Shown here piece by piece: positions 47,301 through 51,552 of a stretch of DNA of 64,000 nt. The translations under genes were made by a program, and so were the position numbers. Under the pieces are notes generated by a model. It did not search any database. It saw nothing but the letters and a program-made list of their open reading frames with translations, and was not told the DNA's origin. Positions within the stretch are counted from its first letter, which is position 1; the number at the start of each line of letters is the position of its first letter. This DNA comes from Cafeteria roenbergensis (lineage: Eukaryota > Sar > Bigyra > Bicosoecida > Cafeteriaceae): contig VLTN01000027.1 in the NCBI GenBank assembly GCA_008330645.1, positions 310,001 to 374,000 on the forward strand. Direction: 5' to 3'.

Positions 47301-47609
47301 GCCAGGGCCGTGCGGCGCGTGACGGCCGAAGCGGAGCGGTCCATGCGCGGGTCCATGGTGGGACGGGACCTGTACGCCATCCAGGACAACGAGGAGGAGG
47401 AGGAGGAGGAGGAGGAGGAGCTGATGGAGCGAGTGGCGGGGCACGAAGAAGGCGACGATGCTGCGGCGGGAGGTGGCTCTGGATCCGTCCAAGGTGACGG
47501 TGAAGACGGCGACGAGGCTGGCACCCGCGGCGGCGAGACGGGCGACGATCTTGGTTCATCCGACACGGACGGCGACGATGAGCCGTCCGGCTATGTGGCT
47601 TCAACGTGA
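32328..47609 (+). CDS. Giant soluble-type adenylyl cyclase (ADCY10-like) with P-loop NTPase and C-terminal PDE-like domain
   Basis: One frame of 5093 residues; animal soluble cyclase has about 1600. Cyclase domain 1: FVFVDVAGFT with metal Asp49, VYKFAGDALMIVW with Lys95 and Asp99; the end of this domain (VGPALADAF...VVVSQKAWQLV) aligns with human ADCY10. Cyclase domain 2, about 407-570: VLFISLGMN, FLMDDKGATVLAVFG, and VNTAAR (Asn535, Arg539), the adenine/ribose transition-state pair. NTPase: Walker A GEPGSGKT (945-952), Walker B VVLLLDD (1433-1439), split by a long disordered insert; the helical region near residues 2160-2260 (FASGFVRDAIYHRVL) matches the segment after the NTPase in ADCY10. 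A PDE-like domain occupies about 3908-4880 (separate entry). The rest is Ser/Ala/Pro/Gly-rich. Expected reaction: ATP to cAMP, cytosolic or ciliary. WWRRIVLACCG near residue 3236 could be a lipid-anchor site. Confidence 0.93.
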   Translation: MAAMDRPAKLQDFAPEIVLRLLRAKLSASGSFPDPPHMLEFDSAFVFVDVAGFTTISEQFAKDGTAGAERLWLWLSEYFGKLVNTITKAGGDVYKFAGDALMIVWPPAVGVDTGQEGGSVPSAASSRAAPRTPGSSPRRAPRVSHTTDGIDATTRRAVRCALAIQEELRLLRQKSSLDFRVKIGVGAGRMALYLLGGVFDRLEFTCVGPALADAFACEGVCLPDEVVVSQKAWQLVSAWFVGTPRRAKPSGASPGKDKAAGEAAKAHGAAEASGATGPDGKFDASKLPTIGTGPSTMVGPEDAQAAESDLNCPFWVVKESLLGSGSPRASGRSLQPSPAPADGAAVDFSGGSAEPDVVSLAVVGKLKLVLRRLRRTNLGAHEPMLKRLTPAAILPQLELKHISADWAAELRTISVLFISLGMNASDLCADPSHELLHRMHNAVRAVQQSIYLFEGSVNKFLMDDKGATVLAVFGLAPLAHTNDPERAVLAAIRVGTRLKALGLRAKIGVTSGVALCGPLGGGSRREYSVLGDVVNTAARLMAAAGELASPEPVKGTTTTGYTAAPTEAEANSLAASLGTRRARLVRSRFFPCDVLIDMNTLKAADSNPALLFQPIEPLVLKGKETRAHVWQPGLAGESAVALSMLWRPGHSLVALREGGPDDIIAAAAATLAKTGEAYMGLPSARNAALTRARRRGRRSTLGESLRSGAPPSLAKGDGDSGGGDRPGHDRHRAMSGTSLASVGERGTPRPSGSSLASSGAPTSRQPGPQPPHQRAEHSKLSVGFAHAVNPHAPGTATTLPASMAGPAVSRAAAAAAAAAEGRRSLSTRGRISGTSANTSPDSQQPTVTASVRPEGPGIHFDMPSPSNDDSSRKVQGDGSAQGHLASAEHLSSNGTGSSWPIGRQIDAEAGYAASGAGSDTSQLEALQEAAASEQLGWRPLFLFIGEPGSGKTSTLQAVTWTCASELNAETSFPHPPVAAAAHGGATSFLRALAVSKGVFDQDWFPPVELRGALGGAHAARAPEAARARKSGSGGVVGETGGIAAAGSGRAGAAAVGHGPTKMAGDRNPVRFIDPKRSKSSPKSPPRKPRQGTEGDATHSKATGGRSSSALPRSHSMAQKHPAHAASTSSPLASSGSLREPRAKAEGATDGDGATKARTSGSAVAAKRAKAPIHSLRRSMLPPRVGEDTRPLVAPGSMVTPSRRSLVSAATGDGVLRTGSSAPMRAASRPREVVIHPIVDLSARTCGPSSPSRAMELAVQAVIATEHIDVDANLSGVAYQSVMKSLSRQMGRLQAIKAMPRSVQPVGPGGVMVQVPQAPPLRVVYAIAATHIEANPQAYVWRQVVHQLTAGWPHCFPPDSVSEMVAILREIRRFGLFTDTMKSGGFSGGIGAPGGAAKKPRDEDRSQMPVHVQERREEEVAWRLIALHSRWVPVVLLLDDMHLARQRDWEITASVARRLAGFGAGTADARFRSWEKGGGAGGGGLSRRTSASGPWESREEEWARSRCVMCATAVPMHLVHHRPIFAEPPAGYFEMLALGSCSVLEAQPFTMDDARDAIAGHFQVEAGGVPAALVHAAFSMSGGMPRGIKQVVKALAEGGKITMRKARKEKPARLVVDLGGLALLPLPYEADRISSAALDRLPPAAVMLAKAAAVLAVGGGTSCLIFHVPMLLDTHPAVAGRKLMVKRTRRASASAMRPGAKPRDGSESESDGDDDEEGTEAEIAAFKAAAIQRRSVSKGRGKTMFKPTVVQSGRASLPTSRVLLESKAVLPFAPRSPVMPAMPSDGSGSATASAGQKTPGVWASESEETNARSPVGSSSPAQSRAHLAGPRMLDPRRGRSASTGAAPASSTNSTSSKGWALGLPAFALEKAAESAGFSLEAGLRSLLDYGLIRLERCESPVPTGNPQGVIAKLRRAAARGPGGANSPREHHFQYPPAAGQHRLDDESSSDESESEGGLWTSDCVTDSEDSDGDSSSGSDSESDEEAHRLVGMGESGGALDSSSPGDHNASWGKRKLPPEPPSKPRAPARRRTRRSRDSEGTKRRGRSGSGDPAPSRTEAGGPGQAPEPTSASRAESRSSKSAASSGAASVGGDDVIKVGVPAGARGNAGKRGVRLVETASALSLGGAQAAEPARKASKSRAKLRRVERGLRAAQELQSFSRRREEVVFAFASGFVRDAIYHRVLHKHRQRLHLAASRVVAAMPPSASPPFLRSERERAKHLYRHLVLAEKKERSELVFKCFFEASPDQEGVRGDARKRKPASRPASTRQPPQPVAPPAATAAAQAAAAATAAAAATPPASAVPGAAAAAAAASPRTGIAMSSDSTKQQAAGFAVPTGTMESAASDEAVPTDEGVGPAGSTADSGSSRTGGKADARIAALAHVTTGKTMVHATMADGSFAPHEDEVASLSSGDNDKEVGGQAKRASDASEPDMTALGSGVDQQAAPSQTHGDDHLAAIGFASSAAAGHQSVSQDGRCADEGYPASTGSSSHALPVVVGAGDGTALESVRGQSPASATGRGAKSRTGPGSAGSRTAHFFDGPAPEMPACSARQSRATAAAAAAAAAATGAAASTGGRSSSSPPIRPRPSRQGSAHPRAGSRLGGKRQHETSPPDPRQRLLLRLHAGMRAADRTASTIAGIVSGAGRVGAGVAAASVADMHSHRGGQRRSNAAESATVDESVRGFRTAPSVAHGLHRVMSVADPSGLRNSGSALTGMRNLEPPTPRLAGESSAGTPRGYTGRAECAAAAAAAAPAIDRMPGLRHADVLSVVTRKAVRAAIRGIVTAQEMDNHDNERDGLDGRRAQGRGVDSGAAASSPDGPSGGGSPTVVNGGSELGLGLGGPHDSFTSDRQAGQALPGATAAKPVSASHEQMTPIATSSRPIHLGNRGASATTDAARMGLAPGHRVTASAKSPLVAAVSTGGEASPSHPAVHVGHTSGGPGFLSEEDIPRQEPAAAAFGAGLPPSSRPGGRGPSVPGNQRTRRQSTLVTALEKELGEDSDDEGGKRPHPLKRPTNRPSPPPPAKHKPAPSGTTMAPGPRPPPRSSEDESGSRRDLTGTLSVRAPAEGKIKESPSPIADATAGPGSKGRHPRLSPPADLGPSDEGSQTVQRLTSRNTGAFSSHGMASLPPTARATITDFATVPAGKGQRQPRQTASRPSREDGLAPLVSEPAHRGRPPSGSRPTPKSSSGLTSPAKSATGHVNHASPVRGGSHTMSQHGQAPARKETELVVAVSESKTSWWRRIVLACCGATTAAPGAGASPRASRDGRRPAAAGGGAGSTSDPRWSAGRRGSSSHRSSTGRDAGAGVTVTADAKHGASSGAAQVSPAAAWTSGRDAKHAPPELASSVASPSPVLVHPADGEARKSVVGTTGLPKALASGHGRESGTRSGATGGSQAHSYNRSGFGLTDPRSPEIGMVGGVSGIEGDDDEQRPGNTLSSSHSSFDQDGEEDDDTGSLLPGAASVDSDERQRHHVPKLDLGHGRGRRESGSTSRRIEGRQVDISSPAGTTGLLGIGGPALAHSAGVVGGTSDSGSHGDPGGVLGDSFGVSAVLDPEGGGLGSDGRPPSPGRPHAGAGDRSDPAVLGGSLDDAPHVNAVASPAVVSAMAGHRQARPAGSDLASEAGKRAARLPRQSHLRGIMASQHAGALTARPDFPTAGASRAGRHSGGAHHNASLSSLSGAVTDRQPATHLSGTAAMTTVYATTKFHRPVGRVARQSSYTGNWVQQTAKGGGDDSPAGLDSAGGGFALDSASVASDSTRKSGVITLVERKEQAMPTGRRISEPGSEMVMPRPASQADSHGTPAARGDSSHPLHPDNFKRSFARGLSSGAKRTGPGAGDAPTAPPSGLHTQRQATAGSPGVSFTSFDAQARAEGEVLETLRQATTGEDMGGSLRLALVGSSGFHLLRAMSRIDAWDFDSLAVDRFTGGRPLVPVLSGVFRYWTLCRRLHINAAVVAAAGRSIESLQPTTQGLLAGAARRILGNHQIASPGSHWLGAGVLDTSRPLSQADTETFLPRWVRQSRAPMVSRTTSTGSPAPVPQLLSAAASWHAGSGMHGGLLGSASSGAAAFGDLAGARGQRSAASRAGQDEVELALGSPQATWTHGSIAVAASRWPLAYHSAAKAADAVQATHLLVHGSEMRPLVVMFPLETAASFIAAACHSIPLASRRWPRSRSVSAALASAGAAAHPGEAAAGAGGVSGAAASVPAIRRITTPVSLRRVASVARVGLAAEGRALADSTKRSRSRRALRMAEAITRASSSRSPLPVDEEDGAAPAAGAAPAARSSSPPAEDEASPRSPHQAVADVFAAQGRRKLTPSQQAARGSRGPLAFIAALAADPPSDSSDFPVAAIASALRASGLTEALDNCLDGSFASDAEALAGKSLAANAGGRAGLQAAGTPLGGSFSAGPVPAREGSASAHRGHGSPAAGPAGASGGQQRRSNLSRETKGMAPGGAPTAAAAAPASATAASTPAPTDAAGSEGPSGAEPASPPQRPTQRPRSGSAFPKVLAGITSPHRAINAGRASAGPAPGAAAMQAGGIARQQAALKPRRSRGELLVRSVVRLLLNSGSRPATSVDAGGVRRHAKLLIRLAAMADAASAAVTAQEVSEIRRRGGSSGPIVPAEGLTRSDSPTLDGEDEPTRYRGKSGATTPAVSGHLRLRKAMRKANAATAMASQKMSSRPQRHDADAGGGLMFGVSWMQPGDSPDSGRSSRDPMYLSALGISVVSAAVPSNATPRAHAALKLLGKDPDGEESVPAATARCGLAGVWGSASLADAPGIIARKARRRALWGGILCLASSAEVARPMAVGREWAARLAREMAAEGRVARSNGQAAPPYCDGAAPRVGEYQMRVRSEMAGPILREMLRLVPSLWPECVANFEAGAKAWATMRKQRQHGAGSDSAAATALPGARSAIVFGDVTSHGGRDLSSRRLAALSGEPRRESGAREDQADAFNEDDGAPSALREASMRELVEGDTSLSTSGTVSSHSSHEADTAAAARAVRRVTAEAERSMRGSMVGRDLYAIQDNEEEEEEEEEELMERVAGHEEGDDAAAGGGSGSVQGDGEDGDEAGTRGGETGDDLGSSDTDGDDEPSGYVAST
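44050..46970 (+). other. Class I cyclic-nucleotide phosphodiesterase-like domain, probably inactive, within the cyclase
   Basis: Starts DAWDFDSLAVDRFTGGRPL then VFRYWTLCRRLHIN, the entry helices of class I PDEs (WxFD...GxPL). Next comes YHSAAKAADAVQATHLL, aligning with the PDE motif YHNxxHAxDVxQ, and LETAASFIAAACHSI, aligning with LExxAxxxAaxxHD. Later REWAARLAREMAAEGRV and GEYQMRVRSEMAGPIL match the EFxxQGDxE helix and the invariant-Gln helix, ending KAW as PDEs end in W. His4113 and Gln4843 are kept. Metal ligands expected at Lys4117 (His), Ser4156 (Asp) and Ser4792 (Asp) are changed; His4155 remains. Low-complexity inserts of hundreds of residues split the domain. Known from the family: these ligands hold Zn/Mg. 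Inferred: the domain may bind but not cleave cAMP or cGMP. Confidence 0.75.
47391..47420 (+). repeat. (GAG)10 run coding poly-Glu
   Basis: Ten uninterrupted GAG codons near the C-terminus of the giant cyclase give a Glu tract within an acidic tail. Confidence 0.95.
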
Positions 47610-47832
47610 GAGATAGCGCAGAGGAGGCCGCTTCCCGCGAGCGGCGGCGAACCGTGGCAAGCCACTGACCTGTGAGCGCGCGTGCGCGGCTGACTCACAT
47701 CTTTTTGCGTGGATGCAGCGATGTTGTAATATGTGCTTTGAGTTCCGTCGGGCTGCTGCTGCTCGCAAGCGCGCACACAAGCAGGCAGCGCGCCGGCCGC
47801 AATCACGCCGCCGGCGGACAGCCTCCGGCCGC

Positions 47833-48450
47833 TCAATGGCTGTCGGCCTTGCCAGTGTCGGTGCTGCGGTGCTGGACCAGCGACAGGTAGGCCGCCCACA
47901 CAACCGCACAGGTTTGGGCGACGACGACGCGCATGTGCGGGGGCACCAGCGCGAAGTTGGCGGTGTTGATGGGGACCCACACCATGGCCGACACCTGCAG
48001 CGTCCGGAAGTACTTCTCGCGAAGCTGCGCCTTAATTGCCTCCGCAACGCTGGCGTGTTGGTCCCGCGCTGAGGGCAAGATGGCGTGCTCGAGCGCGGTG
48101 GAGAAGGTGAAGAACATGCCGTTCATGATGGGGTTGGCGATCAGCGACGTCAGAATGGCCTTGGTGACAGCGGCCCCGATGCGCTGGCCGGGCACTCGAT
48201 TCTCCAGAGCTCGCCAAAACAACGTGAAGAAGGGCGCCCCGAACCCGCTGTTGAAGGAGGCAAGCACTGCGGTGCGCTGCCACACAAGCTTCCGATTGCC
48301 TTCAAGCCGCTGCGCGGCAATGTCTCCCGCAACCATCACGCCCGATGCAGTCACAGCGTTCGTGAGCATCGGCGCGCGCCGCAGCCGGTCCGCATACCAC
48401 ACGCGCGCCGCTCCGGCCGACTGGGCGAGCCGTCCAGCTGCCGCTCGCAT
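47833..48450 (-). CDS. Mpv17/PMP22 family inner-membrane protein
   Basis: The ATG at 48450 gives 205 residues, typical for the family. The sequence opens with a short basic leader, then WYADRLRRAPMLTNAVTASG and GDIAAQ, matching the Mpv17 signature WYxxxLxxxPxxTxxxTxxxLxxxGDxxxQ. Four hydrophobic helices follow, and it ends with VWVPINTANFALVPPHMRVV and VVWAAYLSLVQHR, the family's W-P-xNF-xVPxxxR...W-xYLS block. Members sit in mitochondrial inner or peroxisomal membranes and form or modulate channels. The frame is open further upstream without family sequence, so the internal ATG is preferred. It is convergent with the cyclase (222-bp gap) and lies just downstream of EF-Tu on the same strand. 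No intron was seen. Confidence 0.92.
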   Translation of the reverse strand: MRAAAGRLAQSAGAARVWYADRLRRAPMLTNAVTASGVMVAGDIAAQRLEGNRKLVWQRTAVLASFNSGFGAPFFTLFWRALENRVPGQRIGAAVTKAILTSLIANPIMNGMFFTFSTALEHAILPSARDQHASVAEAIKAQLREKYFRTLQVSAMVWVPINTANFALVPPHMRVVVAQTCAVVWAAYLSLVQHRSTDTGKADSH

Positions 48451-48862
48451 GTCGCGGCAAGCGCCCGAACCGGGCAGCTGCCTCTGCGAACGGGGCCGAC
48501 CTGCCCACGCACGCCGGCGGGCTGGGTGGGGGTTCTGGTCAGGCTTGGAGCGGCCGCGGGGAAATGACGGCCGGCGGCTCGCGGGCGCCGGGGCACTCGA
48601 GTGCGCGGCGCGAGCGCGTGCGAAAGACCCCACACTCCTTGTCAAGGCAGAGCCCGTGCGCTCGTGAGTGGGCCAGCCATCGCGGGGGTGAGAGAGCAGC
48701 GGCAGATTCGATTGCGGGGAAGAGGAGAAGAGGAGCGCGAACGCCACGCGGCCACGCAAGCGTTCCAGCAGGGGGGGGGGCTCCAGATTGCGCACACCGC
48801 GAGGGCTGCGCTTCGGCGGCACGGCGGCCGATGCAGCGCAGCCCCCGCCGGCGAGGGTCCGC
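48451..48862. other. Intergenic region between EF-Tu and Mpv17 genes
   Basis: These 412 bp hold the 3' end of the EF-Tu gene and the promoter of the Mpv17-family gene, both on the minus strand. The only notable feature is a run of ten G at 48771-48780. Confidence 0.5.
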
Positions 48863-49097
48863 TCACTCGACGATCTTGGAAACGACGCCGGCGCCGACGG
48901 TGCGGCCGCCCTCGCGCACGGCGAAGCGGAGGCCCTCAGCCATGGGCACGGGCACACCGAGCTGCACGGTGATGGAGGTGTTGTCGCCGGGCATGACCAT
49001 CTCGACGCCGTCCTTGAGGGCGGTCACGCCGCCGGTGATGTCCGAGGTGCGGAAGAAGAACTGGGGCTTGTAGCCCACCATGAAGGGGGTGTGGCGG

Positions 49098-49129
<32 letters not shown>

Positions 49130-49694
49130 GGCCTCGAACTTGGTGTGCGAGGTGACGGAGCCGGGCTTGGCGATGACCTGGCCGCGGTTGATCTCGTCGC
49201 GCTTGAGGCCGCGCACCAGCACGCCGACGTTGTCGCCCGCCTCGCCGCGGTTGAGCGTCTTGCGGAACATCTCGACACCGGTGCAGGTGGTGCTGAGGGA
49301 GTTCTTGTTGAGGCCGGACACCTCGAGCTCGTCGCCGACAGTCACGACGCCCTGCTCGATGCGGCCAGTCACCACGGTGCCGCGGCCGGAGATGGAGAAG
49401 ACGTCCTCGATGGGCATCAGGAAGTCCTTGTCGAGGGCGCGGGGGGGCACGGGGATGTGCTCGTCAACGGTGCGCATCAGCTCGACGATGGCGTTCTTGC
49501 CGAGGGTCTCGCTGGAGTCCTCAATGGCTGCGAGCGCGGAGCCGCGGGTGATGGGGATGTCGTCGCCGTCAAAGTCGTAGAAGCTGAGGAGCTCGCGGAT
49601 CTCCATCTCGACAAGCTCGAGGAGCTCGTCGTCGTCCATCATGTCGCACTTGTTGAGGAAGACGACCATGGCGGGCACGCCGACCTGCTTGGCG

Positions 49695-49734
<40 letters not shown>

Positions 49735-50581
49735 GGGCCGACACCACAAGGATGGCGCCGTCCATCTGCGCGGCGCCGGTGATCATGTTCTTGACGTAAT
49801 CAGCGTGACCGGGGCAGTCGACGTGGGCGTAGTGCCTGTTCTCGGTCTCGTACTCGACGTGCGCGGTGTTGATGGTGATGCCGCGGGCCTTCTCTTCGGG
49901 GGCCTTGTCGATCTCGTCGTAGGCGCGGGCCTCGGCGCCGCCAAGCTCGGCCAGCACCTTGGTGATGGCGGCGGTCAGGGTGGTCTTGCCGTGGTCAACG
50001 TGGCCGATGGTGCCGATGTTGGCGTGCGGCTTGCGGCGGTCGAAGGCCTTGTCGCTCATGAAGCGGATCCCGGAGAGGGCGGGCGCGAAGGGCGCCACAG
50101 CTGCGGGCGGCGATCAGCGGGACACGCAAGCCTGCAAGTGGCTCGACGAACGCGCGAAGCTGCTGGCCCGCGTCAAGGCCCACCCGCCGAGCGAGCCGCC
50201 GCATGCTCCCCGCGGCGAGCCGCGCAGCGACAGGGGACCGAGGGTAAGGGGCGCGCGAGCCGGGCCAGGGCAGGAACGGTGGTCGGCTCCGGCGCCTGGC
50301 GCAGACCCGGCGAAGCCCCGCGCGAGCCAATGGCGTCAAGCGGCCGCCGCCGGGGCCCCCGTGCGGCGCAGGAGCGCGCCACCTCGCGCCCAGCACCCGA
50401 CCAGCGGCCTGCTGCGCCCCCTGCGCCTCTGCCAGGGCGGGTGCGCCCGGCCAGCGCGGGCCGCAGGCGCTCGCGCGGGCTGCGACTTCGTGCTTCATGC
50501 CTTCGGCGAAGGCTCGGCCGGCCGCGAAGCTCGCGGGGACTCACCGCGCGCGCGCACAGCCGCTGCCGCTCGTGCCAGCAT
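48863..50581 (-). CDS. Mitochondrial elongation factor Tu
   Basis: Exons 50581-50545 and 50100-48863 give 424 residues. The 37-bp first exon codes [12 protein letters not shown]; the 444-bp phase-1 intron has donor GTGAGT and acceptor CGCCCGCAG. After the junction comes [14 protein letters not shown], completing an Ala/Arg presequence with no acidic residue before [12 protein letters not shown]. The mature protein is canonical: G1 GHVDHGKTT, switch [14 protein letters not shown]3 DCPGHADY, G4 NKCD, then domains 2 and 3 ([23 protein letters not shown]) ending AGVVSKIVE. It delivers aminoacyl-tRNA to mitochondrial ribosomes. Without the small exon, translation could start only at the ATG at 50059, with no presequence; an in-frame stop lies just 5' of the acceptor. 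It is divergent from elongin C. Confidence 0.94.
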
Positions 50582-50793
50582 TCTAGTTTGTTCTCCGCCG
50601 CTGCTTGGGGAGGTGAGTGCGCGCCGACGCGAGCGCCCGACTCGGCCTCCTGGCGCTTCGACGTCGCGCGTTGCCATTTTTCGCAGTCGGGCAGCAACTC
50701 TGTTTGGCCGGCTCTGCTGATACGAGCAAACAAATCACTGCGGCCAGAGTTGCGGCGGGCAGCACAGCGACGACCGGCGCCAGCCGCGCTGCC
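50582..50793. promoter_or_regulatory. Short divergent intergenic region, likely bidirectional promoter
   Basis: Only 212 bp separate the ATG of mitochondrial EF-Tu (-) from the ATG of elongin C (+), so the two housekeeping genes very probably share promoter DNA. The stretch is less GC-rich than its surroundings near 50680-50750. No known element was identified. Confidence 0.45.
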
Positions 50794-51261
50794 ATGGCCC
50801 AGGCTGCTGCGGCCGAGCGCGCAGACCTTTCGGCTGCGTACGTCAAGCTCATCAGGTGCGGCACCGCCAGCGCCGCAGCCGACGCGCCCGCCTCCGGGCA
50901 GCTTTTCCGTTTGCTCGCTCCCGCCGCGCGGCTGAGCGCCCTCCCCGCAATCGCCCCAGCCTCGCCCCCACGCGGCCTCTCCTCGCCCCTACATCACAGC
51001 GCGGAGGGGCACGTTTTCCACGTGGAGCGCAAGTGCGCGGTGGTGGCCGGGACGATCCGAGCAATGCTGGCCGGCGAGTTCCGAGAGGCCAGTGGCGAAA
51101 TTCGCTTTCCGGAGATCTCCACGCCCATCTTGGAACGCGTAATTCGGTACTTTCACCACAAGGTCAAGTGGAGCAACAGCACGTCTCCGCCGCCGGAGTT
51201 TCCCATCGAGCCGGAGTTTGCGTTGGACCTGCTCATGGCGGCCAACTACCTGGACTGCTAG
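50794..51261 (+). CDS. Elongin C
   Basis: Exons 50794-50855 and 51000-51261 give 107 residues, close to the 112 of animal elongin C. The junction restores AYVKLI(S)AEGHVFHV, matching YVKLISSDGHEF. Next come GTIRAMLAG, the loop before IRFPEIS, LERVIRYFHHKVKW, then EFPIEPEFALDLLMAANYLDC-type ending, almost identical to other eukaryotes. Elongin C is a BTB/Skp1-fold adaptor that with elongin B links BC-box proteins to cullin 2/5 ubiquitin ligases. The start ATG follows CTGCC. The intron is 144 bp, phase 2, donor GTGCGG. It shares a short upstream region with EF-Tu. Confidence 0.95.
   Translation: MAQAAAAERADLSAAYVKLIRCGTASAAADAPASGQLFRLLAPAARLSALPAIAPASPPRGLSSPLHHSAEGHVFHVERKCAVVAGTIRAMLAGEFREASGEIRFPEISTPILERVIRYFHHKVKWSNSTSPPPEFPIEPEFALDLLMAANYLDC
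50856..50999 (+). other. In-frame, stop-free intron of elongin C
   Basis: The 144-bp intron is a multiple of three and has no stop in the host frame, so unspliced RNA would code for a 48-residue insertion in the first loop. Its removal restores exact elongin C sequence, so it is an intron. Confidence 0.88.
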
Positions 51262-51552
51262 CCTTGCGCTGCGCAGCGCCTTTGTGTGTGTGTGCGTTGT
51301 CTGCATTGCGTCACGGGTGCGCTTGGAATCAAGGCGTGCGTGCGCCGCCCTGGCGGCTGCGAAGCGCGAGGGATTGCGAGGAGCCAAGCCAGTTGTTGAT
51401 CGGCCAGTTGCAGTCAGTTATGGCCGGCCCCGCCTTCACACAGCTATCGCAAGCAGGCGGCGGACCGGGCATTGCGCCGAAGCATACCGAGCAACATGGA
51501 AGGGGATCAGGGGGGCGGTCGCCAGGTGCTGCGCAGTCCGCTGCGCAGGAGC

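Noticed and set aside
43050-47492. 1480-residue open frame antisense to the giant cyclase
   Set aside because: Its translation is Arg/Gly/Ala/His-rich without any domain, and it mirrors GC3-rich codons of the sense gene. Stops are rare on both strands in such DNA. The sense strand carries recognisable domains.
48863-50059. EF-Tu as a bacterial contaminant or organelle-genome gene
   Set aside because: A presequence exon with canonical splice sites joins in phase, neighbours are eukaryotic, and base composition matches the window.
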